From the NCBI RefSeq assembly GCF_902506295.1, contig NZ_LR733312.1, forward strand, positions 479,064 to 543,063: a DNA stretch of 64,000 nt, written 5' to 3'. Position 1 is the stretch's first letter. Each line of letters opens with the position of its first letter. The position numbers and the translations under genes were made by a program. The stretch comes from Luteimonas sp. 9C. GTDB taxonomy: Bacteria > Pseudomonadota > Gammaproteobacteria > Xanthomonadales > Xanthomonadaceae. The notes beneath the pieces were generated by a model that saw only the letters and a program-made list of their open reading frames with translations, did no database searches and was not told the origin of the DNA. Below, piece by piece: positions 39,540-47,310 of the stretch.

Positions 39540-39692
39540 CCCCTCCCCCTCAGGGGGAGGGGAGGACCATCGGCGGATGCCGATGGTGGGGTGAGGGAAG
39601 GGGCTTTAGCGAGTGCACTTGCTTTAAGCCCTGGGCTCGGGGCGCGGGCAAAAGCAACCCTCACCCCAACCCCTCTCCCAGCGGGAGAGGGG
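39540..39692. repeat. Palindromic intergenic repeat element
   Basis: Four complementary parts lie in about 150 bp. A perfect 10-bp hairpin of CCCCTCCCCC type (39540-39562) is followed by an 8-bp hairpin (39567-39586). GGGGTGAGGG (39588-39597) is inverted against CCCTCACCCC (39658-39667), and a 10-bp CCCCTCTCCC hairpin (39670-39692) closes the element. The two ends are inverted copies of one unit around an AT-richer core. This family is common in xanthomonad intergenic DNA. Confidence 0.8.
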
Positions 39693-39700
39693 CTCAAGCG

Positions 39701-40408
39701 TCACGGTGCCGGAGACACTTCCCGCAGATCCGCCGACGCAATCCGCCATGCGCGTTGCGCGTCGCTGGCGCCGTCGACCATCGCGCGGCGCAGGACGTAG
39801 CGGCCTTCGAAGCGGCGGCTGCTGCCGTCGGTCTGCTGGGCGCGCAGCGAGACGGGAATCTCGATGAAACGCGAGCCCGCGGCGGCGTCCACCGGTCCCG
39901 GTGCGCCGATGTCGACCATGACCACCGAGGTGTCGCCGAAGCCGGCTGCGAACTGTTCGGGCGGCTGGCCGCTGGCGCGTCCACCGTCGTACCACAGCGT
40001 GTAGGCGCGCGGGTAATCGAGGGCGTTGATCGCGGCGTAATAGGTGCGGATCACCGCCGCCGCTTCCTCCGGGGTCGGCTCCGGACCGGGCGCGGCGGTC
40101 TCACCCGGCACGCCGGCCAGTCCCGTTTCCGGGTTGTCCTCGAGGGGCGCCAGCGCGTCCTCCTCGATGCCCGTCTCCGGCAATGGCTGCTCGCCACCCA
40201 GCGGAATGTTGCCGGGACCGGGCGCGCCGCTGAGGCCGGTCACGCCGCCGGCGTTCTGCTGCGGCTGCGGCAGGGGGCCATCGGCCGGCTGCCCCGACCC
40301 TGTGGTATCTGCATCGGCCGTATCGCGGCCGCAGGCGCCCAGCGCGCATGCGAGTGCGAGCGCGATCCACAGGCTTGCGCCACGGCGAGAGCGGCGGTCA
40401 GCGCGCAA
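39701..40408 (-). CDS. Lipoprotein with NTF2-like C-terminal domain
   Basis: This gene encodes about 235 residues from TTG 40408, an uncertain start that overlaps the upstream gene by 11 bp. A lipoprotein signal (LWIALALACALGAC, lipobox LGAC) is followed by a Pro/Gly/Glu-rich linker and a C-terminal domain (PEEAAAVIRTYYAAINALDYPRAYTLWYDG, then RRFEGRYVLRRA, AWRIASADL) with the pattern of NTF2-like proteins. That domain resembles the neighbour at 41496-42041. Function unknown; an outer membrane location is likely. Confidence 0.75.
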   Translation of the reverse strand: MRADRRSRRGASLWIALALACALGACGRDTADADTTGSGQPADGPLPQPQQNAGGVTGLSGAPGPGNIPLGGEQPLPETGIEEDALAPLEDNPETGLAGVPGETAAPGPEPTPEEAAAVIRTYYAAINALDYPRAYTLWYDGGRASGQPPEQFAAGFGDTSVVMVDIGAPGPVDAAAGSRFIEIPVSLRAQQTDGSSRRFEGRYVLRRAMVDGASDAQRAWRIASADLREVSPAP

Positions 40409-40958
40409 GGTGCACCACCACGCGGCCTTCGTTGATATCGACCTCACCGATGCGCTTGCCAGAGGGCAGCTTCGACAGCAAATCGTCGTCGAGGCGGTAG
40501 ACCGGTTCGCTGCGCGCGTACTCCGACAGCAGGCTGTTGACGATGCCGCGCGCGCCGCCCCGGAGCAATGCGTTGGAACCGGGCAGGTCGAACTGCAGCA
40601 GCTCGGGATTCTCGAGATGCAGACCGCGGGTCGCCGGGTCGTAGCGCAGGCCGCTCAGCAGGGCGAGACGACCCGGGCGGTCGTCCGCGGCGACACCGCC
40701 GACGCCGAGATCGAAATCCAGACGCAGGCGGCGATCGCCCTGCGGGATGGTCAGGCGCGGGTTGTCGAGCGTGACCGACACCAGCCCGCCCAGCTTGTCG
40801 AACGTGCGCGGAAAACGCGTGTCGAGCTGGCGCTGCAGCTGCGGCGTGGTGAACGCGACCTGGTCGTTGAGCCAGGCGGAGACCACGCCGAGCGAGGTGC
40901 AGGCGGTGGCGACGAGCAGCAGCAGTGCTGCGGCGGACAGGTGCAGGGGACGGCGCAT
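40398..40958 (-). CDS. DUF1439 (YceB-like) lipoprotein
   Basis: This gene encodes 186 residues with a lipoprotein signal (LSAAALLLLVATAC, Cys at about residue 20). The mature part matches the DUF1439/YceB pattern: FTTPQLQRQLDTRFPRTF, LVSVTLDNPRLTIP and DLPGSNALLRGG. Members are tubular lipid-binding-like outer membrane lipoproteins of unknown role. It begins a stretch of five envelope genes on one strand. Its end overlaps the NTF2-like lipoprotein gene. Confidence 0.82.
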   Translation of the reverse strand: MRRPLHLSAAALLLLVATACTSLGVVSAWLNDQVAFTTPQLQRQLDTRFPRTFDKLGGLVSVTLDNPRLTIPQGDRRLRLDFDLGVGGVAADDRPGRLALLSGLRYDPATRGLHLENPELLQFDLPGSNALLRGGARGIVNSLLSEYARSEPVYRLDDDLLSKLPSGKRIGEVDINEGRVVVHLAR

Positions 40959-41024
40959 GGCACGCTCCGGAACGACGATGGAGGCACCCTACGCAGGCGC
41001 CGTGAATACGGGATTAGCAGCGCC

Positions 41025-41459
41025 TCAGTCGGGCGCGGGCGCCAACGGCCTGCGGTGGGGCTGCAACCAGGCGAGCAGCAGTCCCAGCAGCAGCATCGCG
41101 ACCACGTCGAACGCGATCTGCTTCAGCGCCAGTGCCAGCGGAAACGGCTGTCCGGCATGGGCGAGCAGATGCCAGGGCACGAACGACACCAGCGCGATCA
41201 CCAGACCGAAGCGCGCGCCGTGCCAGCGTTTGCTGCGATGGGGCGGCGGCAGCCACCGGTAGAGCCACGTCATCGCCAGGCCCAGCGAGAGGTAGGCCAG
41301 CAGGATCCAGCCGACCTGGGCGTTCGCATCCGCCTGCGGGCGGAACAGCTGGGACAGCGCAAGATAGTCGGCGCGCAGCAGCAGGCCGTGCACGAAGAAC
41401 CCCAGCGCCAGCGCGGTGGCGGAGATCGTGAGGCCGCAGATCCAGAACCGTTTGTCCAT
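41025..41459 (-). CDS. Small integral membrane protein, unknown
   Basis: This gene encodes 144 residues. I see four likely membrane segments (FWICGLTISATALALGFFV, WILLAYLSLGLAMTWLY, FGLVIALVSFVPWHLLA, AFDVVAMLLLGLLLAWL). No catalytic or transport motif is visible. The MDKRFWICGLTIS start and the loop WLPPPHRSKRWHG are typical of small envelope proteins often annotated only as hypothetical. It sits between the DUF1439 gene and a membrane-anchored NTF2-like protein. Confidence 0.72.
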   Translation of the reverse strand: MDKRFWICGLTISATALALGFFVHGLLLRADYLALSQLFRPQADANAQVGWILLAYLSLGLAMTWLYRWLPPPHRSKRWHGARFGLVIALVSFVPWHLLAHAGQPFPLALALKQIAFDVVAMLLLGLLLAWLQPHRRPLAPAPD

Positions 41460-41495
41460 GGCAGGGTGTCCGAAGAGGCGTGTCGCGCGGGCAGA

Positions 41496-42041
41496 TTAGC
41501 GTTGCGCGGGTGATGGATCGATGGATGCCGCGGTGATGCGCCACGCGTCGCCGTCGCGGCGCAGATCGTAATGCCCGGTGTAACGGCGCAGCGGCCCCTG
41601 CCCGCCGATGCGCAGCCGGACCGGAATGCGCAGTGCCGTGGGCACCGGCGCGGTGTCGAGCGGCTGCGGCCGTTCGTTGTCGACCCGCAACCCGGTCACG
41701 CCTTCCAGCGCTCGCAGGTCCGCTTCGCCTCGCGTTGCCGGGCGGCCATGGAGCCACAGGGCGTCGGCTTCACTGCGATCGTCCTTGAACAGCGCCGCGA
41801 GATAGGCATGCACGGCCGACACGGCGTCCCGCATCGCGGCATCGTGCGCCGCGCGCGATTCGGCGTTCGCGACCGTGGTCGGCGCTGCCGGCGTTGCACC
41901 GGATGCATCCGGACCGGCCCCCGACGCAGTCGCCGGAGACAGGGCCGCGTCGGCACTGCGCCGCAGGCCTTCCTGCACCGCAACCGCGATGCCGAGCAAC
42001 ACGATCGTCGCGATGACCAGCCACCAGCTGCGATGCGACAT
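41496..42041 (-). CDS. Membrane-anchored NTF2-like protein
   Basis: This gene encodes 181 residues. One N-terminal membrane anchor (WWLVIATIVLLGIAVAV) is followed by an Ala/Pro linker and an alpha/beta domain that ends IRIPVRLRIGG-like, RRYTGHYDLRRDGDAWRITAAS. The ending matches that of the lipoprotein at 39701-40408 (ALW-x-x-GR, IPV-x-LR, RR-x-x-G-x-Y-x-LRR, AWRI), so the two are paralogues in one cluster. The function is unknown. Confidence 0.75.
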   Translation of the reverse strand: MSHRSWWLVIATIVLLGIAVAVQEGLRRSADAALSPATASGAGPDASGATPAAPTTVANAESRAAHDAAMRDAVSAVHAYLAALFKDDRSEADALWLHGRPATRGEADLRALEGVTGLRVDNERPQPLDTAPVPTALRIPVRLRIGGQGPLRRYTGHYDLRRDGDAWRITAASIDPSPAQR

Positions 42042-42083
42042 CCGGTCATTCCCCTGCGCCGCGGACGCGGCCTCGCCCGGATG

Positions 42084-42737
42084 CTAGCGCGCCGCGTCGC
42101 CATTGTCGGCCCCGTGCGCGCGCAGCAGCGGCAGCGGATCGAACGCACCGCCGCTGGCGTAGACGCCGTAGTGCAGATGCGGCGGCGTGCCGCGCGCATT
42201 GCCGGTATCGCCGACGACGCCCAAGGCGTCGCCGGGTCGGACCAGATCGCCGACCTCCAGCAGATCCGCGAACCCGTCGAGGTGCGCGTAGTAATGACGC
42301 TGTCGCCCCGGCCCCATCACCCAGACCTGCTTGCCACCCAGGCCGCTGTCGCGCACGCCGACGACGAGCCCGTCCGTCGTACTGCGCACCGTCGTGCCGC
42401 GTGGCGCGAAGATGTCGACACCCTCGTGCTGCCGGTCGCGTCCGCGCGGCGCACCGTAGGTATCGGCGACGCGCGACGCGCGCACCCCGTCGACCGGCAT
42501 CGGCAGCGATTCGGGCGCGGGCGCCGCCGTCAAGGCCGCGATCGCGCGCGGTTGCGCCATGAACGGCTGGTGCCAGGCCCAGTAGCCTGCGGCGGCGAAC
42601 AGCCCCGCCCAGAACACGAAGGCGAGCGTGGCGCGCAGCTGCGGCGTGTAGTCGCGACGCGGCTTGCGGCCGGGCGTGCGCGCAGCGGGCGTCGCGGACG
42701 GGGCGTTGGAACTGGAACTGGAATCGGACTCGGACAT
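42084..42737 (-). CDS. M23-family metallopeptidase (LytM-like)
   Basis: This gene encodes 217 residues. A Ser-rich cytoplasmic start and one membrane anchor (LAFVFWAGLFAAAGYWAW) lead to a periplasmic LytM domain with RQHEGVDIFAPRGTTV (zinc His and Asp) and TPPHLHYGVY (catalytic His and ligand His). All key residues for peptidoglycan endopeptidase activity are present. The short size suggests a single catalytic domain without LysM repeats. It may remodel the wall; which cross-link it cuts is not known. Confidence 0.88.
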   Translation of the reverse strand: MSESDSSSSSNAPSATPAARTPGRKPRRDYTPQLRATLAFVFWAGLFAAAGYWAWHQPFMAQPRAIAALTAAPAPESLPMPVDGVRASRVADTYGAPRGRDRQHEGVDIFAPRGTTVRSTTDGLVVGVRDSGLGGKQVWVMGPGRQRHYYAHLDGFADLLEVGDLVRPGDALGVVGDTGNARGTPPHLHYGVYASGGAFDPLPLLRAHGADNGDAAR

Positions 42738-42796
42738 ACGACCAGCGTCGCAGGTCGGGTGCGAAGCGCGGGTCAGCGTGGTGCGCCTCCGGATGT

Positions 42797-42825
42797 GGAA
42801 CGGCCCGCGCGCGGCGGGCCGTTCC
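42797..42825 (-). terminator. Terminator after the DUF533 gene
   Basis: A perfect 12-bp inverted repeat (42797-42808 with 42814-42825, loop GCGCG) lies 17 bp past the stop of the DUF533 gene on the minus strand. It separates that gene from the M23 peptidase gene. Confidence 0.65.
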
Positions 42826-42842
42826 GGACACGCAAGGCAGGA

Positions 42843-43484
42843 TCAGCGGGCTTCCGCGTTCGCCTTCACTTCCTGCTCCAGTCGCGCCTTGAGCTCGGGC
42901 GCGAGCTTGAGCTGGCGGGCGAGCTCGTCGAGATAGCTGCGCTCCATGAAGCTGGTCTCGTCGGCGACGAGCACGCTGGCCAGATACATTTCCGACGCGA
43001 TTTCCGGCGTGGTCGCGGCGCTGGCGACTTCGGCCGGATCGAGCGGCTTCTCCAGTTCCGCATGCAGCCAGCGCTGCACGTCTCCGCCCTCGTCGATGCG
43101 CTTGAACTCGCCTTCGATGACTTCGCGCTCGCGCGCATCGATGTGGCCGTCGGCTTTCGCCGCGGCGACCAGCGCCTTGAGGATCGCCTGGCTGTGGATG
43201 TCGACCTGGGGCGCGGGCAGCCGGTCGACGGTCTGCGGCGCGGTCGCGGTCGTACCGGACTGCTGCTTCTGGTAATCGCCGTAGGCCTTGTAGGCCATCA
43301 CGCCGATCGCCGCGAGCCCGCCGTAGGTCGCGACCTTGCGGGTCTTCTTGTTCTTGCCGAGCAGCAGGCCCAGCGCGCCACCGGCGGCGGCGCCCTTGCC
43401 GAAATCGGCGTTGAGCAGGCTGCCGCCGGGCTTGCCGCCGGCCTGCGAGGTGAGGAGGTGGTTGAGGAAACCCTGGAAGCTCAT
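42843..43484 (-). CDS. DUF533 / TerB-like protein (YebE family)
   Basis: This gene encodes 213 residues. The N-terminal half is Gly-rich with one hydrophobic segment (KGAAAGGALGLLLG and VATYGGLAAIGVMAYKAY). The C-terminal half has the TerB-like helical domain (KALVAAAKADGHIDAREREVIEGEFKRI) common to DUF533/YebE. The ending SYLDELARQLKLAPEL fits the family. YebE is an inner membrane protein of unknown role in E. coli, where it responds to envelope stress. Confidence 0.87.
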   Translation of the reverse strand: MSFQGFLNHLLTSQAGGKPGGSLLNADFGKGAAAGGALGLLLGKNKKTRKVATYGGLAAIGVMAYKAYGDYQKQQSGTTATAPQTVDRLPAPQVDIHSQAILKALVAAAKADGHIDAREREVIEGEFKRIDEGGDVQRWLHAELEKPLDPAEVASAATTPEIASEMYLASVLVADETSFMERSYLDELARQLKLAPELKARLEQEVKANAEAR

Positions 43485-43633
43485 CGTTCGATATCCATCG
43501 GTCGGGAGAAAACGGCGCCGAGCATGCGGCGCGATACGTTCACCGGATGTGCACGCTGTGCGTCACGGACCGGGTGATGCAGGCCCACGCCGCGGTGCGG
43601 TGGCGAGAAGCGATGTATGAAGCCCGAAACGAA

Positions 43634-43659
43634 ATCGGGACGGCCTAGGCCGTCCCGAT
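43634..43659 (-). terminator. Terminator after the HU-like gene
   Basis: A perfect 26-nt palindrome lies 23 bp past the stop of the HU-like gene on the minus strand, and TTCGTTT follows it. It is a strong stem for a terminator and could act in both directions. Confidence 0.65.
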
Positions 43660-43682
43660 CGAAGCACGCATGTCGCCCTGGA

Positions 43683-44087
43683 TCAGGCGGCGGCGTCCTT
43701 GAGCTTCTTGAGCGGGCGCACCTTGACCTTGACCGAGGCGGGCTTGGCGGCGAACCACTGCTCTTCCTTGGTGAAGGGGTTGATGCCCTTGCGCTTCGGC
43801 TTGGCCGGCACGCTGACCGAGGTGATCTTCAGCAGGCCGGGGAGGGTGAACGAACCCGCGCCCTTCTTGCTGATCGAGCCGTGCACGGCGCCTTCGAGCG
43901 CTGCGAACACCGCGCGCACGTCCTTCGCCACGACGCCGGTGGATTCGGCGATGTGCGCGACCAGGCCCGACTTGCTCAGGGCTTCCTTGATCGGCTTCGG
44001 TGCTGCCGGCTTTGCGGCGGCGGCCTTCTTCGGCGCAGCGGCCTTCTTGGCCGGGGCTTTCTTGGTGGGGGCCTTCTTCGTTGCCAT
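43683..44087 (-). CDS. HU-family DNA-binding protein with H1-like lysine/alanine tail
   Basis: This gene encodes 134 residues from ATG 44087; the frame continues upstream without support. The first about 32 residues are a repetitive Lys/Ala/Pro tail (ATKKAPTKKAPAKKAAA and on). The rest is an HU/IHF fold: ALSKSGLVAHIAESTGV, VFAALEGAVHGSISKKGAGSFTLPGLLKI and KRKGINPFTKEEQWFAAKPAS. The beta-arm GINPFTKEE replaces the usual GRNPxTGE. The tail resembles histone H1 or AlgP and would add non-specific DNA binding. It is distinct from ihfA in the same window. A single-gene unit with its own terminator. Confidence 0.88.
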   Translation of the reverse strand: MATKKAPTKKAPAKKAAAPKKAAAAKPAAPKPIKEALSKSGLVAHIAESTGVVAKDVRAVFAALEGAVHGSISKKGAGSFTLPGLLKITSVSVPAKPKRKGINPFTKEEQWFAAKPASVKVKVRPLKKLKDAAA

Positions 44088-44220
44088 GAGCGTGTGGTTC
44101 CCTCGTCGAGTGATGATTGAGTTGTCCGGGCCGAGCGAGCCGGCAAGCGGAATGTAGGGCATCGTGACACGTGCGCCAATAGGAAACCGCAAAAAAACAG
44201 GGCTTTTGCGTTTCCCGGCC

Positions 44221-44649
44221 CTATCGCGAAGTGCGGCGTCGCGGCGGCCACAGGATCCAGGCACCGGCGACCGCCAGTGCGAGCACGCTGTAGGCGGCGA
44301 CGAATGTCCACCACGGCGCCTCGAAGAACAGCACTTTGGACAGCCAGTGGGCGATGAAGGATGCGTCGTACGTCTGCTGTCCGGCGCGCGTCCGCAGCCA
44401 CTGTTCCCAGATCGTCAGCGGGCACAGACGGCCGAGCCAGGCTTGCACCGCGATCACCAGCACGAGTGCCACATGCAGCCAGCGCAGCCAGCGGCGTCGC
44501 ACCCAGCCCCATCCGAGCGGGCCGCCGACCAGCAGCGCGAGTGTCATGCCGACGACGAAAACCGCGATGCCGACATGGATGGTGAGGACCGCATCGGCGA
44601 GGTCGGCGGCGAGGGACGGGGAAAGTGTCATGGCGGGATCATCGGACAT
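44221..44649 (-). CDS. DUF2784 membrane protein
   Basis: This gene encodes 142 residues from ATG 44649; ATG 44631 is the alternative. Four hydrophobic segments (VLTIHVGIAVFVVGMTLALLV, WLHVALVLVIAVQAWL, the FIAHWLSKVLFF region and YSVLALAVAGAWILW) and the conserved CPLTIWEQWLR identify DUF2784. The family is a small integral membrane protein of unknown function. It lies divergent from osmC. Confidence 0.84.
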   Translation of the reverse strand: MSDDPAMTLSPSLAADLADAVLTIHVGIAVFVVGMTLALLVGGPLGWGWVRRRWLRWLHVALVLVIAVQAWLGRLCPLTIWEQWLRTRAGQQTYDASFIAHWLSKVLFFEAPWWTFVAAYSVLALAVAGAWILWPPRRRTSR

Positions 44650-44746
44650 CTGCCCGATGCCTGCAGGTGCTGCGTCGCATCACAGGAACGCGCGCGTCAC
44701 GTGTCGGGGTCTAACGTGCACGGTTCCACTCTCGAGGAGCATGCAT

Positions 44747-45181
44747 ATGGGAATCGCACGTCACGCCACCGCCCACTGGTCCGGCGATCTGAAGACCGGC
44801 AAGGGCACGCTGTCGACGCCGCAGAGCGGTCTGATGTCGGACACGCGTTACGCATTTTCCAGCCGCTTCGGCGACGAGACCGGCACCAATCCCGAAGAGC
44901 TGATCGCTGCCGCGCACGCCGGCTGCTTCACCATGGCACTGTCGGCGAAGCTCACCGAAGCGGGCTTTCCGCCCGAATCGCTGGACACGCGCGCCGATGT
45001 CGACCTGTCGATGGATGGTGGCCCGCAGATCAGTTCGATCCGCCTGAAGACGCGCGCCAAGGTGCCGGGCATCGACGCGGCCAAGTTCCGCGAGCTCGCC
45101 GATGACGCCAAGCAGAACTGCCCGGTGTCGAAGGCGCTGTCCGCGGTGCCGGTGTCGCTCGACGCCGAACTCGAAGCCTGA
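44747..45181 (+). CDS. osmC: OsmC-type peroxiredoxin
   Basis: This thiol peroxidase reduces organic hydroperoxides. ATG 44747 has AGGAG seven bases upstream; ATG 44741 is too close to it. The product is 144 residues, as in E. coli. The redox pair is Cys60 (HAGCFTMAL) and Cys125 (NCPVSKAL), and the start AHWSGDLKTGKGTLST matches E. coli OsmC. A strong stem follows the gene. In E. coli osmC is induced by osmotic stress through RpoS; no specific operator is visible here. Confidence 0.95.
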   Translation: MGIARHATAHWSGDLKTGKGTLSTPQSGLMSDTRYAFSSRFGDETGTNPEELIAAAHAGCFTMALSAKLTEAGFPPESLDTRADVDLSMDGGPQISSIRLKTRAKVPGIDAAKFRELADDAKQNCPVSKALSAVPVSLDAELEA

Positions 45182-45191
45182 TGCTCTGAAA

Positions 45192-45231
45192 ACGACGACG
45201 CCGCGTCGGGCGACCGGCGCGGCGTCGTCGT
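45192..45231 (+). terminator. Terminator after osmC
   Basis: A perfect 14-bp stem (45192-45205 with 45218-45231, 12-nt loop) begins ten bases after the osmC stop. There is little T after it. Confidence 0.65.
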
Positions 45232-45286
45232 GTCCGCGTTCCGCCCACCACCGCGAGACGCGGTGGGCGGTCGCGTTCTTCCGCGC

Positions 45287-46165
45287 TCAGCGCCAGTCGA
45301 TCGCGCCGCGCACCACGGTCTGCACGCGGCCGCCGGACCAGACATCGCCGTTGCCGTCGACGTGCAGTTCGATGATCGCGTCGTGACCGACCTCGCGGCC
45401 CTGGCTGATGCGGTAGCGGCCGTCGCTGCCGGGCAGGGCGTCGCGATCGGCCAGCCATGCGGCCAGCGTCGCGTTCGCGGCCCCGGAGGCGGCATCTTCG
45501 AAGTGGCCGGTCGAACCGACGAAAGCGCGCACCGCGAGGTGATGCACCGGATCACTGGAGCGCGCGAATGCGCACAGGCCCATGCTGCCGGTGGCGTCGG
45601 CAAGCGCGCCGATCGCAGCCCAGTCCGGCGTTGCCGCGCGCAGGTCGGCCTCGCTCGCGAGTTCGGCCAGCCACCAGCGGCGACCGCCGTCCATCAGCAC
45701 CGGGGGCAGCGTGCCGAGCGGCATCGCGGCGAGCACGCCGCGCAGACGCGGATCGTCCGCCGAAGCGGTCTCGATGACCGACGCGCGCGGCGTGCGCACG
45801 GCGATCGTGCGCGTGGCGCCGTCGCCGACGACTTCCAGCGGCAGCTTGCCGGCGATGCCGTCCTGCACCAGCAGGCCATCACGCGGCGAGGCGAGTCCGG
45901 CTTCGAGCACGACGTGCGCGGTGCCGACGCTCGGATGACCGGCGAACGGCACTTCGCGGCGCGGCGAGAACATGCGGATGCCGTAGCTTGCATCGTCGGA
46001 CGTGGCCGGGAACACGAACGTGGTTTCGGGCAGGCGTGTCCAGCGGGCGATGGCCTGCATGGTGGCGTCGTCGAGGCCTTCGGCGTCGAGGACCACAGCC
46101 AGGGGATTGCCGGCACCGGGCCGGTCGGCGAACACGTCCACCTGGACGAAACGGCGGGAAGTCAT
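45287..46165 (-). CDS. PhzF-family epimerase/isomerase (copy 1)
   Basis: This gene encodes 292 residues from ATG 46165. It has the PhzF/DapF-like fold, two similar halves: RFVQVDVFADRPGAGNPLAVVLDAEGL, TTFVFP, IRMFSPRREVPFAGHPSVGTAHV, and in the second half EDAASGAANATLAAWL. PhzF catalyses a proton shift in phenazine synthesis, but no other phenazine gene is present and many members are housekeeping isomerases. Next to it, on the same strand, is a close paralogue. Confidence 0.88.
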   Translation of the reverse strand: MTSRRFVQVDVFADRPGAGNPLAVVLDAEGLDDATMQAIARWTRLPETTFVFPATSDDASYGIRMFSPRREVPFAGHPSVGTAHVVLEAGLASPRDGLLVQDGIAGKLPLEVVGDGATRTIAVRTPRASVIETASADDPRLRGVLAAMPLGTLPPVLMDGGRRWWLAELASEADLRAATPDWAAIGALADATGSMGLCAFARSSDPVHHLAVRAFVGSTGHFEDAASGAANATLAAWLADRDALPGSDGRYRISQGREVGHDAIIELHVDGNGDVWSGGRVQTVVRGAIDWR

Positions 46166-46328
46166 GGCGGGGGCGTCACGCGGCGCGACAGTGTAGCGGT
46201 CTGCCCGGAACCTGCCCGAGGCGCATCGCGACTGCCTGCAGGTGCGAGACCGGAACGCTGGCATCCCGGGCGGCCGCCCAGCGGCGCTCCCTCGAGGTCC
46301 GGCTTCGCGTCAGCGGGCAACGCAGTGC

Positions 46329-47201
46329 TCACCAGTCGAACGTGCCGCGAATGACGGCCTGGACCGCGCCGCCGATCCACACCTCGCCCTGCGCGTCGAT
46401 CTCGACCGCCACGCGCCCGTCCCGGCCCAGCTCCCGCCCCTGGCTGGCGATGTAGCGGACCACGCGACCGTCTTCGGCCCGGTCCCGATGCAGCCACGCG
46501 GCGATCGCGGCGTTCGCGCTGCCGGTGACCGGATCTTCGGGAATGCCGTCCGCCGGACAGAACGCGCGCACCGCGAGTGCATGATCGGGCGCGTCGCTGC
46601 GTCCGCAGATCGCCAGGCCCACGGCGTCGCTGGCCAGGCACAACGAGGCGATCTGCGCCAGCGGCGGCGCGAGCGCGCGCACCGCCGCCGACGAGCCCAG
46701 ATCCACGCACCACCAGCGCGGGCCGTTGTCGAGCAGCGCGTGCGCGGCGGCCGGCGCGCCGAGCGCCTGCAGCACGGCGTCGAGCCGCGACGCCAGGCCT
46801 TCGCGCGCCGCGACCTGCACCGCACGCGGCGCGCGCACGCAGGGCACGGTGCGAGTCCCCTGCGCGACGATGCGCACCGGCAGCAGGCCGGCGCCGCATT
46901 GCTGTACCAGCGCGCCGCCGCGCGCGGTCGCCAGGCCCTGGTCGAGCACCGCCCAGGCCGCGCCGACGCTGGGATGGCCGGCGAACGGCAGTTCCTGGCG
47001 CGGGGTGAAGATGCGCACGCGGTAATCGGCGTCTGCATCGGGGGGCAGCAGGAAAATGGTTTCCGACAGATTCGTCCAGTTCGCGATGGCCTGCATCGCG
47101 GTGCTATCGAGCCCCTCGGCATCGACCACCACACCGAGCGGATTGCCGGCGCCGGGCCGGTCGGCGAAGACATCGAGTTGCAGGTAGCGGCGACTGGGCA
47201 C
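46329..47201 (-). CDS. PhzF-family epimerase/isomerase (copy 2)
   Basis: This gene encodes 290 residues from GTG 47201. The plan is the same as the neighbour: YLQLDVFADRPGAGNPLGVVVDAEGL, TIFLLP, VRIFTPRQELPFAGHPSVGAAWAV, and EDPVTGSANAAIAAWL. The second half has the DPVTGSANAA motif of the active-site loop, while copy 1 has EDAASGAANAT, so their substrates may differ. The two genes are tandem, 163 bp apart, and look like an old duplication. The shared role is unknown. Confidence 0.87.
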   Translation of the reverse strand: MPSRRYLQLDVFADRPGAGNPLGVVVDAEGLDSTAMQAIANWTNLSETIFLLPPDADADYRVRIFTPRQELPFAGHPSVGAAWAVLDQGLATARGGALVQQCGAGLLPVRIVAQGTRTVPCVRAPRAVQVAAREGLASRLDAVLQALGAPAAAHALLDNGPRWWCVDLGSSAAVRALAPPLAQIASLCLASDAVGLAICGRSDAPDHALAVRAFCPADGIPEDPVTGSANAAIAAWLHRDRAEDGRVVRYIASQGRELGRDGRVAVEIDAQGEVWIGGAVQAVIRGTFDW

Positions 47202-47310
47202 GGGCGTCTCGGGGTGTGGAGGGTTGCTTTAGAATCGCCTGTCGCCGCGCGTGTCACCACCGCCCTCCGGTCCCGCGCCCGTTCTCACCTTCATCCGAGA
47301 CCCCACCTCG

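Noticed and set aside
45287..47201. Phenazine gene cluster
   Set aside because: Only PhzF-like genes are present; no phzA/B, C, D, E or G partners.
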